DNA from: an uncultured Christensenellaceae bacterium
GTDB lineage: Bacteria > Bacillota > Clostridia > Christensenellales > Borkfalkiaceae
DNA: 33,021 bases
Direction: 5' to 3'
Assembly (NCBI GenBank): GCA_910586675.1
Contig: CAJUJO010000017.1
Coordinates: forward strand, 1 to 33,021
The notes under the pieces are model-generated. The model made no database searches and had not been told where the DNA came from. It was given only the letters and a program-made list of their open reading frames with translations. Below are positions 1-9,461 of this stretch, piece after piece. The position numbers and the translations under genes are program-made. The first letter of the stretch is position 1, and every line of letters starts with the position of its first letter.

Positions 1-27
1 ATTAGGGCTATGCCCGAAAATGAAATA

Positions 28-46
28 CCACCCGCTACGCGGGTGG
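28..46 (-). terminator. Probable intrinsic terminator of the rubrerythrin/flavoprotein unit
   Basis: An 8-bp perfect stem (28-35 pairing with 39-46, loop TAC) lies 38 bases beyond the stop codon of the flavoprotein gene. Read on the minus strand it is followed by a T-rich stretch (TATTTCATTTTC). The T run is interrupted, so this is a moderate rather than a strong terminator. Confidence 0.6.
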
Positions 47-84
47 ATTATTATTCGCCGTTGCAATATCCGATTACGGCTGTT

Positions 85-621
85 TTATACCGCTGTTCCC
101 ATTTTGAAGGCGAGACGGGGAAAATCGGTTGCGTTGATTTCACCCCTGTCCGTAACGCCGATGCCGCGCAGTACGTCTTTGAGCGTAACGCCCTCGAAGC
201 AGTCAACCCAGCCTTGAATATCGCGGACGCTTCCGTTCATCGCGTTTCCGTCGTTTTCCGCTGCGGCGGCGAGCAGATATACGTCCTTAAAGCTGTTCTT
301 TCTCGTATAAAGGGGGTTTAGCCTGTCGAGGAAGGTTTTCAGCTGTCCGCAGACGGCGTAAAAATAGACGGGCGAGGCGAAGCAGAGTACGTCGGCGTTT
401 TGCACCGTCTCGTACAGAGCGTTCATGCCGTCGTTTAACGCGCATTTATCGTGTGTGTGGCAATACATGCAACCGACGCAGAATTTAAGCTCCAATTCGC
501 GCACCGTGATAACCTCGACGCTATGCCCTGCCGCCCGCGCGCCTTCTGCAAACTTTTCGGCTAATATTTCCGAGTTGCCGCCTTTTCGCGGCGTGGAATT
601 GACGACTACAACTTTCTTCAT
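85..621 (-). CDS. NADPH-dependent FMN reductase-like flavoprotein (iron-sulfur flavoprotein family)
   Basis: This is a 178-residue flavodoxin-fold protein expected to bind FMN and pass electrons from a reduced nicotinamide or ferredoxin donor in the cytosol. The N-terminus shows the phosphate-binding pattern VVVNSTPRKGGNSE (residues 4-17). A cysteine cluster (C-V-G-C-M-Y-C...C, about residues 48-60) resembles the C-x-G-C motif of this family. SPVYFYAVCGQLKTFLDR, around residues 84-101, is the classical flavin-side signature. Length is normal for the short members. The start is supported by an AAAGG ribosome binding site eight bases upstream. It lies 28 bases downstream of rubrerythrin on the same strand, so the two are probably co-transcribed and act in oxygen or peroxide defence. 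The natural substrate cannot be read from the sequence. Confidence 0.85.
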   Translation of the reverse strand: MKKVVVVNSTPRKGGNSEILAEKFAEGARAAGHSVEVITVRELELKFCVGCMYCHTHDKCALNDGMNALYETVQNADVLCFASPVYFYAVCGQLKTFLDRLNPLYTRKNSFKDVYLLAAAAENDGNAMNGSVRDIQGWVDCFEGVTLKDVLRGIGVTDRGEINATDFPRLAFKMGTAV

Positions 622-649
622 TCGTGATACCTTTGTGCTTTGAATCCGC

Positions 650-1186
650 TCAATAATTTTCCGCTTTGACTTGAAAATACCCCTGAGGGTGGGAGCATAC
701 GGGGCAGACGTCGGGCGCTTTCTTGCCTATGTGAATATGTCCGCAGTTGGAGCATTGCCATATCGTATCCCCGTCTTTGGAAAATACGGCGTCCGTTTTC
801 AAATTTTCAAGTAACTTTTTATAGCGCGCCTCATGTTCCTTTTCGATTGCGGCGACGCCTTCAAACAGGTCTGCGATATGCCCGAAGCCTTCTTCGCGCG
901 CTTCCTTTGCAAAGGAGACGTACATATCCGTCCATTCGTAGTTTTCTCCGTTTGCGGCTTCCTGCAAATTTTCTTCGGTGGAACCGATACCGTCGTTAAG
1001 GAGCTTATACCAAATTTTGGCGTGCTCTTTTTCGTTGTTGGCCGTCTCTTCGAAGAGGGCGGCGATTTGGGCGTATCCGTCTTTTTTGGCTTTGGAGGCA
1101 AAATAAGTATATTTGTTTCTTGCCTGCGATTCCCCTGCGAACGCCGCCTTCAAATTAGCTTCCGTTTTCGTTCCTTTCAGTTTCAT
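650..1186 (-). CDS. rbr: Rubrerythrin
   Basis: This cytosolic non-haem di-iron protein reduces hydrogen peroxide in anaerobes. The 178 residues hold an N-terminal four-helix ferritin-like domain (about 1-135) with two E...ExxH iron-ligand segments: AGESQARNKY followed by ETANNEKEHAKIW, and AKEAREEGF followed by GVAAIEKEHEARY. A C-terminal rubredoxin-like domain has the paired CxxC motifs CSNC and CPVC. All expected ligands appear present and the length is standard for the short form. The start codon is preceded by GGGAG eight bases upstream. It is the first gene of a two-gene unit driven by a near-perfect promoter. Electrons probably come from a rubredoxin or from the neighbouring flavoprotein (inference). 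Confidence 0.97.
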   Translation of the reverse strand: MKLKGTKTEANLKAAFAGESQARNKYTYFASKAKKDGYAQIAALFEETANNEKEHAKIWYKLLNDGIGSTEENLQEAANGENYEWTDMYVSFAKEAREEGFGHIADLFEGVAAIEKEHEARYKKLLENLKTDAVFSKDGDTIWQCSNCGHIHIGKKAPDVCPVCSHPQGYFQVKAENY

Positions 1187-1221
1187 TTTTTTTTCTCCCG
1201 TGGAAAATATTTCCTTGCGTC

Positions 1222-1250
1222 ATTATACTACCTGCATTGCCGTTTGTCAA
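1222..1250 (-). promoter_or_regulatory. Consensus sigma-A promoter for the rubrerythrin unit
   Basis: On the minus strand there is a perfect TTGACA (1245-1250), a 17-base spacer and a perfect TATAAT (1222-1227), ending 35 bases before the rubrerythrin start. Every base of both hexamers matches consensus, which predicts strong expression. Confidence 0.9.
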
Positions 1251-1355
1251 TCCTTGGGCGAAAAATGCTTAAAGGGATAACGGTAAATTATATGGGATAT
1301 AAAGATTTGGTAATTTTTATTTTTTCCGAATTGCATATTATTCACCGTATTTCGC

Positions 1356-1384
1356 TTGTTATTTTTTGTAAAATGTGATAAAAT
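1356..1384 (+). promoter_or_regulatory. Promoter of the MoxR/vWA operon
   Basis: TTGTTA (1356-1361), a 17-base spacer and TAAAAT (1379-1384) lie 62 bases before the chosen start of the first gene. The surrounding 100 bases are AT-rich. No clear operator is seen between this promoter and the divergent rubrerythrin promoter. Confidence 0.6.
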
Positions 1385-1446
1385 GAATTACAAAATAGCG
1401 ATTTATACATTATTCTATGTATAAATTTATGGAATGCGGAGGGCGT

Positions 1447-2994
1447 ATGAGCGTAAAATTCAGTAAAATAAAAAGAACGCAGTTGCTCCGCGCCGTCGTT
1501 ACGGCGGTGTCGGCCGGACTTTCCGCGGGATTTCTCGCGGTCGGCGCCGTTCTGCTTGCGTGGAAGCTGGGCGCTTTTTCGCTTTCGGCGGGCGCCGCGG
1601 CGGGAATTTGCGCCGGGATCTGCGTCGGTGTTGCCGCACTTATCGGCTTGCCGCTCTTTTTCGCGCTTCGCCCGAGCGACGAAAAGATCGCCCGCCGTCT
1701 GGACGCGGAACACGGCTTGAACGAAAAAATTCAGACGATGGTGGAATACGGAAACAGGGAAGGGGAAATGGTTGCGTTGCAGCGCGCCGACGCGGCGGAG
1801 CGGCTCGAACGTCTTCCCGCAAAAAAAATCACCTTCAAACGCATTTGGCATTATATCGTATTTCCCGTGCTCGCATGCGCGTTATTCATATCGGCGCTCG
1901 TCGTGCCGGGCGCGTCGGTTCCCGCAGAAGGAACGACCGTATTCGAGTTCACCGAAAGACAGCTCCGCGAGATGAACGAGTTGATTGCGGATGTGGAAAG
2001 GTCTGATTTTGAAAATGAGTTGAAGCTTTTTGTAAAAGGCGAATTGGAGGAGCTGATCGTTCAACTGAGCGGTTCGCCTACGGAAGAGGCGATGCAGAGC
2101 TGTGTTGTCTCCGCCGTAACGGAAATCGACGGGGCAGTCGCCGCGGCGAACACCTATCGCAAGTTGTTTCCCGAACTGAAAATCGAAAAACAAACGGAAG
2201 CGGCTGCCGCTGCGCTTGCTTCGGGCGTTGCGGTTTATACCGCGAGCGGCGTTAGTTTGAACGAGTATCAATACGTGGAAATTTTTGCAAACGGGCTGGA
2301 AAGTTCCGTCGAAAGCAAAGTGAAAGAGAAGATGACGCCGTTTTCGGGCGCGCTCAATCTGCCGCAGGCGGAAGGATTGGCGGAAGCGATGGAAACGCTG
2401 CGCGCGGCGCTTGAAACGGCGGTTCTCGCTTCGGGCGTTGCGGAAGGGGATGGACTTCTCGGCGCGTTTACCGCATTTATCGACGAGCTGGAACGCCTGT
2501 TGCAGGTGGTCGAAGGCGGGGCGCTCGGCGACAGCTCCCTTCAATTGCAGATAAGCGTTGCAATCGACAATTGCGGCAACGCGATTACGGTCGCGCTCAG
2601 CGCGCAGATATACAACTGTATGATGGACGATTACGTTCGCGGCAGACTTGCCGATATCTTTGAACTGTCTATGAGCATGTTTCCCGAAACGGAGCACCAC
2701 ATTTCCTTCGTCGGAAGCGGGAATGACGGTTCGGGAAGCGGCAGCGGTGAAGATAACAACGGCAACGGCGGCGGCGCGGGCGGAGGCGAATCCATTTACG
2801 GAAGCGACGACGTGATTTACGATCCCGACAGAGAAGATTACGTAAAATACAGCGAAGTGATCGGTGATTATTACGCCAAGATGATGGAACAGCTTCGCGA
2901 CAGCGATTTGACGGAGGAAGAAAAACAGTATGTTTACGATTATTTCGAAATCCTTCTCAGCGGCATCAAACAGCCGGAAACTCCCGAACAATAA
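1447..2994 (+). CDS. DUF4175-like membrane protein, first gene of the MoxR/vWA operon
   Basis: This 515-residue membrane protein has two N-terminal hydrophobic helices (about 16-38 and 45-69). A soluble segment follows with the pattern LRPSDEKIARRLDAEHGLN and QTMVEYG, which resembles the start of DUF4175-type proteins that accompany vWA/MoxR clusters. A third helix lies at about 124-147. The long remainder should be outside the membrane and is helical, with a Gly/Ser/Asn-rich linker at about 424-448 before an acidic C-terminal helix. ATG 1447 is preferred because GGAGGG lies just before it. ATG 1417 is in frame but has no ribosome binding site. The next gene follows after 22 bases. Family assignment is by pattern and context. 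The biochemical role is unknown. Confidence 0.75.
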   Translation: MSVKFSKIKRTQLLRAVVTAVSAGLSAGFLAVGAVLLAWKLGAFSLSAGAAAGICAGICVGVAALIGLPLFFALRPSDEKIARRLDAEHGLNEKIQTMVEYGNREGEMVALQRADAAERLERLPAKKITFKRIWHYIVFPVLACALFISALVVPGASVPAEGTTVFEFTERQLREMNELIADVERSDFENELKLFVKGELEELIVQLSGSPTEEAMQSCVVSAVTEIDGAVAAANTYRKLFPELKIEKQTEAAAAALASGVAVYTASGVSLNEYQYVEIFANGLESSVESKVKEKMTPFSGALNLPQAEGLAEAMETLRAALETAVLASGVAEGDGLLGAFTAFIDELERLLQVVEGGALGDSSLQLQISVAIDNCGNAITVALSAQIYNCMMDDYVRGRLADIFELSMSMFPETEHHISFVGSGNDGSGSGSGEDNNGNGGGAGGGESIYGSDDVIYDPDREDYVKYSEVIGDYYAKMMEQLRDSDLTEEEKQYVYDYFEILLSGIKQPETPEQ

Positions 2995-3016
2995 AAAATA
3001 AATATAGGATACGGTC

Positions 3017-4018
3017 ATGGAAAATTCGGAAAAGGTAAAAAAATTCAGCCAGTCTATTGCAAAGATCAAAGACGAGATCCGTAAGGACGTCGTCGGTCAG
3101 GAAGAAATTGTCGACAGCGTGATCACCGCGATCATCGCGGGGGGCAACGTGCTCCTCGAAGGCGTTCCCGGCGTCGGAAAAACGCGTCTTGTCCGTTCGC
3201 TCGGAAGAACGCTCAGCCTTCCTTTCTCGCGTATTCAGTTTACGCCCGACTTGATGCCGTCCGACGTAACGGGCACCAACGTCATCGAGAAGGGGGAAAA
3301 CGGCAAAATGAACAGCGTGTTCCGCCGCGGACCCATTTTCGCCAATCTCGTCCTTGCGGACGAAATTAACCGCGCGACGCCCAAAACACAGTCGGCGATG
3401 CTCGAAGTCATGCAGGAGCACAAGGTAACCGTGCTCAATCAGACATACGCGTTGGAAGAACCGTTTTTCGTCCTCGCGACGGAAAACCCCATCGAGCAGG
3501 ATGGTACCTACCCGCTTCCCGAAGCGCAGATGGACCGCTTTATGTTTAAGCTCGTCATGAAATTCCCGGGAATCGAAGAACTCGTCGATATCGTCAATAT
3601 GACGCAGATCACGCTCGACGAGAACGCGACCGCCGTTATCGACGGGAAGACCATTCTCGAAATGCGCGAACTCGCAAAGACCGTACCCGTCATTGATTCC
3701 GTACTTAATTATGCGGTAACGCTCGTGTCCGATACGCATCCCGAGCTGGAAAAGACGTCGTCTACGGCAAAGAAATACATCAAATACGGCGCTTCGCCCC
3801 GCGCGGCGCAGGCCATCGTTACGAGCGCAAAGGTTCGCGCGCTCATGAACGGCAATTATAACGTTTCGTTCGAGGACATTAACGCGCTCGCGTATCCTGT
3901 GCTGCGCCATAGGATCAAAATCAACTATAACGCGATCAACGACCGCCTCACCGTTGACGACGTGATCGGTCAGCTCATCGAGGAAAACAGGAAATCGGCG
4001 AAGCAACCACATGAATAA
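3017..4018 (+). CDS. MoxR-family AAA+ ATPase
   Basis: This 333-residue cytosolic AAA+ ATPase belongs to the MoxR group, which acts as a chaperone for vWA-domain partners. The sequence has Walker A GVPGVGKT (49-56), Walker B LVLADE (111-116), the MoxR-typical EINRATPKTQSAMLEVMQE stretch, sensor-1 ATENP (154-158) and LPEAQMDRF (167-175) with a candidate arginine finger. The length is standard. An AGGA element precedes the ATG. The stop overlaps the next gene by eight bases, so it is translationally coupled to the DUF58 gene, its usual partner. The following genes supply three vWA-type partners, which fits a complex that remodels or activates them at the membrane. Confidence 0.95.
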   Translation: MENSEKVKKFSQSIAKIKDEIRKDVVGQEEIVDSVITAIIAGGNVLLEGVPGVGKTRLVRSLGRTLSLPFSRIQFTPDLMPSDVTGTNVIEKGENGKMNSVFRRGPIFANLVLADEINRATPKTQSAMLEVMQEHKVTVLNQTYALEEPFFVLATENPIEQDGTYPLPEAQMDRFMFKLVMKFPGIEELVDIVNMTQITLDENATAVIDGKTILEMRELAKTVPVIDSVLNYAVTLVSDTHPELEKTSSTAKKYIKYGASPRAAQAIVTSAKVRALMNGNYNVSFEDINALAYPVLRHRIKINYNAINDRLTVDDVIGQLIEENRKSAKQPHE

Positions 4019-4895
4019 ATTTGCAATCAACGAAGAATTTTTGCAGCAGGTGGAAATGCTGCAGATGCTCATAAAAAATAACGTAGCGGGCTTGTTCGGC
4101 GGAAACCATCAGAGCAAGACCTACGGTTCTTCGTGCGAATTTGCCGATTACAGGGATTACGTTTCGGGCGACGACGTTACGAAAATCGACTGGAACGCAT
4201 ATGCCCGCTTCGAAAAGCTCTACCTCAAGCTCTATTTGGACGAGCGTCAGATGCACACGCGCATCTATATCGACGCCAGCCGTTCCATGGGGTACGGCAA
4301 GGGGAGGAAGGACGAGCAGGCGCTCAGAATCGCGGCGGCGCTCATGTATCTTTCCATTTGCGAAATGGATAAGGTTTCCGTTTTCACGATTCGGGATAAA
4401 CAGGTGCACGAGGTGATAAGTTCCGCGCTCGGGAAAGACGCTTTTTATAATTCCGTGGGCAAACTGAACGAAATTGAGTTCGACGGCGACAGCTGTATTT
4501 CGGAAGCCATCGTTCCTTCGGCGGTCGGGTACGGCGACGGGATGTCCGTCATTATTTCCGACTTTTTAACGGACAACGATTTCCAAACGGCAATCGACCA
4601 TTTGACGGGAAAGAAGCGCGATATTCTGTGCGTTCAGATTCTTTCCAAGGAAGAGCTTAACCCCAAAGCGCGCGGGAAGCTCCATTATTTCGATTCGGAG
4701 AATACGGCGAAGTTTTACCGTAAAAACATCAACCGCGAAATTGCGCAGGCATACAAGCAGGCGCTCGAATACGCGACGGGGCGCATCCGCGATTATTGCG
4801 CGGCGCGCGGTGCCGATTATGTGCTGTGTTCGGCGGAAGAACCCGTCAATCAGATTTTCTTTGACAAATTCGTCAATATGGGGGTGTTGAAATGA
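4011..4895 (+). CDS. DUF58 domain protein (vWA-like, MoxR partner)
   Basis: This 294-residue protein carries the DUF58 signature around residues 46-66 (DYRDYVSGDDVTKIDWNAYA), followed by a vWA-like fold whose metal site is represented by DASRS (88-92). It has no membrane helix, so it is a short soluble member; many DUF58 proteins have N-terminal helices instead. It overlaps the MoxR stop codon by eight bases and the next gene by four (ATGA), which implies translational coupling. MoxR plus DUF58 is a recurrent pair thought to act on envelope or metal-binding targets. The specific target here is unknown. Confidence 0.92.
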   Translation: MNKFAINEEFLQQVEMLQMLIKNNVAGLFGGNHQSKTYGSSCEFADYRDYVSGDDVTKIDWNAYARFEKLYLKLYLDERQMHTRIYIDASRSMGYGKGRKDEQALRIAAALMYLSICEMDKVSVFTIRDKQVHEVISSALGKDAFYNSVGKLNEIEFDGDSCISEAIVPSAVGYGDGMSVIISDFLTDNDFQTAIDHLTGKKRDILCVQILSKEELNPKARGKLHYFDSENTAKFYRKNINREIAQAYKQALEYATGRIRDYCAARGADYVLCSAEEPVNQIFFDKFVNMGVLK

Positions 4896-6775
4896 CCTTG
4901 CTGTTTCCCTTGGGATTGCTGGGGCTGATCGGCGTTCCCGTTCTGATCGCAATTTATATTATCAAAAACAAGTATACCGAACAGGTGATTTCCTCCACTT
5001 ATTTGTGGACGCTCAGCGAAAAATTCTTAAAACGCCGTAATCCCATCAATAAGCTCACGGGAATCATTAGCCTGATTTTGCAAATTTTGATCGTGGTATT
5101 TCTTTCCGTCGCCATCGCGCACCCCGTATTTATTCTGCCAAACGCCGCGAACGAATACTGTTTTATCCTCGACGCATCGGGCAGCATGAATTTCCAAACG
5201 GACGGAAAAACGCGGTTGGATGTCGGGAAGGAGCACATTTCCTCGCTCATTCGCTCTTCGACGGACGGGTGCGTTTACACCCTCGTTTCCGCGGGCAATT
5301 CGGTGGATATTCTGTACGAGGAACTGGACGACAAGGAGCGCGCGCTCGCGCTTCTCGATGCCGTTTCTCCCGCGTTTACGGCTAACGACGTTGACGGCGC
5401 GCTCGGTGTCGCGCAAGCGTATTTCAACCAAAATCCTGCCGTAAAGACCTATCTCGTAACGGATAAAACGTATGCCGAAACGGGCAACGTGGAGATAGTG
5501 AACGTGGCGGCTTCGGAATCCAATTTTGCGGTAACGGACGTAACTTACACGCTGAAAGGCGGGAAGTTGACGGTGGAAGGGAAAGCCGTTTCCTATGCGG
5601 CGGACGCGCTGCTTCACGTCAATTTGCAGTTTGAAGGGGAAGGGGAGCCGCTCACGCAGGAGGTTTCCGTGAAGAAGGGCGAGCCCGCCGAATTTCGCTT
5701 TGAATGCGAAAAAGATACCTTCGTTTCCATGAAGCTGTATCTTTCCGAGCGGGACGCGCTCAAGCTCGACGACGAGATCGTCATTTATAACGTGGAGCAC
5801 GAAAATTCCTATACCGTTCTTTTGATCGGCGATACGCCTTTCTTTATCGAAGCGGCGCTCGCTTCCCTCAAAAACGCGCGGATAGAGAAGCTGACGAAAA
5901 CGGAATACGAAACCCGCGCGAACGGCGTTGCCGATAAAACGGTGAGCGGATACGACCTTTATATTTTCGATTCGGTCGATCCTTTGGCGCTCCCGAAGGA
6001 CGGCGCCGTCTGGCTCTTCAACCCGCAGACGACCGTTCCCGATACGGGCTTCGGCGTGGAATCGGTGCGCGACCTTCCCGCGTCCGTGCGCATGGAATAC
6101 GCCGATATCGAAAATTCCCCGTCTCTCGTCGAGCGGCTTTTGAGCGGACTTTCCATGACGGATATTTACGTAAAAAAATACGTGGAATGCGGCGAGTTTT
6201 ACCGTAATTTTACTCCCCTCATTTTCTGCGGAGATTACCCCATGGTGTTCACGGGTAGTAACGCGTTCGGCAACCGCGAGGCGGTGTTCGCCTTCGATCT
6301 GCACGACACGCACACTTCGATCAGCGCCGATTACGCGCTTCTTATCCGTAACCTCATCGGTTACACCTTCCCCGACGTGATCGAAAAGGTTTCTTATTAT
6401 TGCGGGGAAGTCATGGAAATCAACATCGTCGGAAATTGCGATAACGTACGCATCGATACGCCGGGCGGAAACGTCGTTTTCCTCGATACATCCCGCAGCA
6501 CGGGCGAGCATACGCTCGCGGAAGTGGGACTGTATACGGTAACGGTAACCAAGCACGGCGACGACAGACCTAAGAAATATTATTTTTACGCGGCGCTGCC
6601 GGAGGAAGAGCGCGACCCTTCCGCCTCGGCTCAGTCCTTTGTGATCCGCGGTGAAGCGGGACCTTCCACGCGCGACGGAACGTTCGACAGTCTCGTGATT
6701 TTATTTATACTTCTCGCCCTGCTGTTTTTGGCGGATTGGATGGTGTATTGCTATGAGCAGTATCAGCTTCGTTAA
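4892..6775 (+). CDS. BatA-like membrane protein with vWA domain
   Basis: The 627 residues begin with a BatA-type N-terminal module: a helix at about 5-24, a short loop with a SSTYLW-like element, and a second helix at about 57-76. A vWA domain follows with metal-site motif DASGS (94-98). The middle region (about 200-560) looks like beta-rich extracytoplasmic domains with a GATase-like segment (TVLLIGDTPFFIEAAL). A C-terminal helix lies at about 600-620. It overlaps the DUF58 gene by four bases and the next gene by 23, so the start is firm. By family it is a membrane-anchored vWA protein handled by MoxR. Names such as aerotolerance protein come from Bacteroides work and should not be taken as proven function here. 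Confidence 0.85.
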   Translation: MTLLFPLGLLGLIGVPVLIAIYIIKNKYTEQVISSTYLWTLSEKFLKRRNPINKLTGIISLILQILIVVFLSVAIAHPVFILPNAANEYCFILDASGSMNFQTDGKTRLDVGKEHISSLIRSSTDGCVYTLVSAGNSVDILYEELDDKERALALLDAVSPAFTANDVDGALGVAQAYFNQNPAVKTYLVTDKTYAETGNVEIVNVAASESNFAVTDVTYTLKGGKLTVEGKAVSYAADALLHVNLQFEGEGEPLTQEVSVKKGEPAEFRFECEKDTFVSMKLYLSERDALKLDDEIVIYNVEHENSYTVLLIGDTPFFIEAALASLKNARIEKLTKTEYETRANGVADKTVSGYDLYIFDSVDPLALPKDGAVWLFNPQTTVPDTGFGVESVRDLPASVRMEYADIENSPSLVERLLSGLSMTDIYVKKYVECGEFYRNFTPLIFCGDYPMVFTGSNAFGNREAVFAFDLHDTHTSISADYALLIRNLIGYTFPDVIEKVSYYCGEVMEINIVGNCDNVRIDTPGGNVVFLDTSRSTGEHTLAEVGLYTVTVTKHGDDRPKKYYFYAALPEEERDPSASAQSFVIRGEAGPSTRDGTFDSLVILFILLALLFLADWMVYCYEQYQLR

Positions 6776-9452
6776 CGCATATTGGCTGATTTTAGCGGTT
6801 CCGCTCCTCGTTCTTCTCGTCGTGCCGTTCGCGCTGGCGGTGAGAAAGGATAACAGGAACGGGCACAATGTTGCCTCCGCAGTCATGCATATCATGTTGG
6901 CGATCCTCATCGCGTTCACGGCGGCGGGAACGAAGATAGAAACGGTCGTAACGGAAACGGAGGTTTACGTCGTCGCGGACGTATCCTTCTCGGCGGATAA
7001 AAATCTCGATACGGTGGACAGTTACGTCCGCAACGTGAGCGAGGGATTGCCGCGCAATTCCAAGATGGGCGTCGTGTGCTTCGCAAAAGACTCCGTGCTG
7101 CTTACCCGCCCGGGCGAACGGATCGAAAGCGTGCGGAGCGCGCAGCTCGACGTAAGCGAAACCAACATTGCCGAAGCGCTGGAATACACGGCTTCGCTCT
7201 TCCGCGAGGACGTCATCAAGCGCATCGTGCTTATTTCCGACGGGAAGCCGTCCGACAGGCGGGACACCAACGCGTTGAAGCGCCTTGCCGACAATCTGGC
7301 GGCGGACGGAATCCGCATGGACGCAATTTACGTCAACGACAATCTCTTGTCGGGCGAAGAGGAAGTGCAGCTGTCCGGGGCGGAATTTACCAAGACGGCA
7401 TATCTCAACCACAAGGAAACGGCGACGGCGCTCATTCAGAGTAGTTGCGAAACCAAAGCGACGGTTTCTCTCTATAAAAACGGGGAGCTGGAGGACGCGC
7501 GCGAGCGCACGCTGAAAGCGGGAACGCAGAACGTAAGATTCGACCTCGACACGTCCGTTTCGGGAACGTTTGAATACGAGATCCGCGTAGAACCGGATGC
7601 CGACGGCTCGCCGTACAACAATAGCTATTATTTTACGCAGGAGGTTTCCGGTTCGGTCGGGATACTCCTCATTACGGGTAGTGCGGAGGACGAAAAGTCC
7701 GTGCGCGAACTTTACGGAGAAAGCGCGGAAATCGACGCGTACGTCAATAGATCCGACGTGCCGTTCAGCATCGAGGATATCTGCAAGTACGACGAAATTA
7801 TACTTGCCAACGCGGATATTACTACGCTTGAAAATTCCACTATGTTTATCGAGAGCGTGGATGCGGCGGTGCGCCTGTTCGGCAAGAGCCTTTTGACCAT
7901 TGGCGACGTCGCCGTGCAGAGCAAGAAGGCGCCCGAGCTGGAAAAGCTGGGTAAGCTGCTTCCCGTGGAATTCGGCAACAACAATCAAGACCCCAAGCTG
8001 TATACCGTCGTCCTCGACATGTCGCGCAGTATGGAGCTTCTCGGAAAGATGCAGCGCGCGAAGGCGGCGGCGAAACATCTCGTCGGGCTGCTTAACGACG
8101 AGGATTACGTCTGTATCGTCGGGTTTTACGGCGACGTGCAGATCGTGCAGGCTCCCGTCAGCGTCGTGCGCAAGGACGAAGTACTCAAAAAAATAGACGA
8201 GATGCAGGCATATCAGGGAACGCTCATCGGCTTGGGCTTGCGCGACGCGTTCCGCCTGATGAAGAATCTGCCTTACAGCGAAAAACAGGTCATGCTCATC
8301 AGCGACGGGCTCGACTTCGGCAGCTACGACGACAAGCAAAACCAGCCCCTGAACGTCGTAACCGACATGCGCGCGGAGGGAATCGTAACTTCCGTAATCG
8401 ACGTCGGGCGGGGGAAGGATAACGGTACCAACGCGCAGATGGCCAAGCGGCTCTTGCAGAATATCGCGCTCGCGGGCGCGGCTGCGCAAGGTAAGGATAA
8501 TTATTATGAAGCGTTCGACGAGGAATCGCTCGACGAGATCCTGTTCGGCGAAATCGCCAACGAAGTAACGGAGACGCTGGTAAAAACGCCCTCCGAAGTG
8601 AAGGTAAAAAAGCGTTACGACGGCGTGCTTGCGGGCATTGCCCCCGAAGATATTCCGTACGTTCCGCAATTCATGAACTGTAAGGAAAGCTACGACGCGA
8701 CGACGGTGCTTACCGTCGATTATCAAAAACAGAACGGCAGTACGGTGCCCGTGCCGCTTTACGCGTACAAGACGCGCGGCAAGGGAAAGGTCGCTTCCTT
8801 TACGGGCGGTATTTCCGAAAGCTGGCTGGGCAGTTGGCTGGAACAGCCCCCTTCGTCGGGGGATAGCGGGGAACCTATGCGCACGTACGACAGATTTTTC
8901 GCAAACGTACTTTCGCAGAACACGCCGGACGAAAAAATCGACGCGCCCTATACGGTCGTATGCAAAACGGAAGGCAAATATACTTCGGTAACCATCGCGC
9001 CGCCTTCCCTCCATGCCGACGCGACGGCGCGGGTCAAAATCTCCATGCCGAACGGCGAAGAGCGGGAGGACGAATTTATTTTCGACGGCACGGCATATTC
9101 CTTTCAGTTTGAGTTAAACGGCGCGGGCAAATACGGCGTAGAGGTAACATATTCTTACGGTGGAACGGACTACATTGCCGACGCTGGCTTTACCGTTTCC
9201 TATACCGACGAATACAACAGTTTCGCTTCCTTCGATTCGTCTGTGCTTTACAAAATTGTCGGCGGCAGCGGAGTGGTCAGCGAAACAGGTGAAATCACTT
9301 TGGAAAACGACGAAAAAGAAGTGGGAACGTATACGTTCGATCTTACGGTGCCTCTCCTTACGGCGAGCGTGCTGCTGTTGGTTGCCGACATCGTCGTGCG
9401 CAAACTCAAGTGGAACGATATAAAGAGCCTGTTCGGTAAAGTGGGCAAATAA
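6753..9452 (+). CDS. Membrane protein with two vWA domains
   Basis: The 899 residues have two N-terminal helices (about 9-30 and 41-60), a first vWA domain with intact metal-site motif DVSFS (76-80) and a strand ending VLISDGKPS, and a GATase-like segment (GILLITGSAEDEKS, then an LLTIGD strand). A second vWA domain has DMSRS (422-426) and MLISDGLDFG. Beta-rich domains follow, then a C-terminal helix (about 868-890) and a basic tail. Two vWA domains in one membrane chain, both with complete DxSxS motifs, are notable. The start overlaps the previous gene by 23 bases, a sign of co-translation. It may present metal-dependent binding surfaces outside the membrane (inference). Confidence 0.85.
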   Translation: MSSISFVNAYWLILAVPLLVLLVVPFALAVRKDNRNGHNVASAVMHIMLAILIAFTAAGTKIETVVTETEVYVVADVSFSADKNLDTVDSYVRNVSEGLPRNSKMGVVCFAKDSVLLTRPGERIESVRSAQLDVSETNIAEALEYTASLFREDVIKRIVLISDGKPSDRRDTNALKRLADNLAADGIRMDAIYVNDNLLSGEEEVQLSGAEFTKTAYLNHKETATALIQSSCETKATVSLYKNGELEDARERTLKAGTQNVRFDLDTSVSGTFEYEIRVEPDADGSPYNNSYYFTQEVSGSVGILLITGSAEDEKSVRELYGESAEIDAYVNRSDVPFSIEDICKYDEIILANADITTLENSTMFIESVDAAVRLFGKSLLTIGDVAVQSKKAPELEKLGKLLPVEFGNNNQDPKLYTVVLDMSRSMELLGKMQRAKAAAKHLVGLLNDEDYVCIVGFYGDVQIVQAPVSVVRKDEVLKKIDEMQAYQGTLIGLGLRDAFRLMKNLPYSEKQVMLISDGLDFGSYDDKQNQPLNVVTDMRAEGIVTSVIDVGRGKDNGTNAQMAKRLLQNIALAGAAAQGKDNYYEAFDEESLDEILFGEIANEVTETLVKTPSEVKVKKRYDGVLAGIAPEDIPYVPQFMNCKESYDATTVLTVDYQKQNGSTVPVPLYAYKTRGKGKVASFTGGISESWLGSWLEQPPSSGDSGEPMRTYDRFFANVLSQNTPDEKIDAPYTVVCKTEGKYTSVTIAPPSLHADATARVKISMPNGEEREDEFIFDGTAYSFQFELNGAGKYGVEVTYSYGGTDYIADAGFTVSYTDEYNSFASFDSSVLYKIVGGSGVVSETGEITLENDEKEVGTYTFDLTVPLLTASVLLLVADIVVRKLKWNDIKSLFGKVGK

Positions 9453-9461
9453 GAGTTGATT

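Noticed and set aside
1417..1446. ATG 1417 as start of the DUF4175-like gene
   Set aside because: No ribosome binding site precedes it, whereas GGAGGG sits before the in-frame ATG 1447.
6792..9014. A 740-codon open frame on the minus strand opposite the two-vWA gene, and similar long antisense frames at 5027-6556, 1882-3069 and 23242-24846
   Set aside because: They lie antisense to clear protein genes, have no recognisable domains, are rich in Arg/His/Phe as expected of complementary codons, and lack convincing ribosome binding sites.
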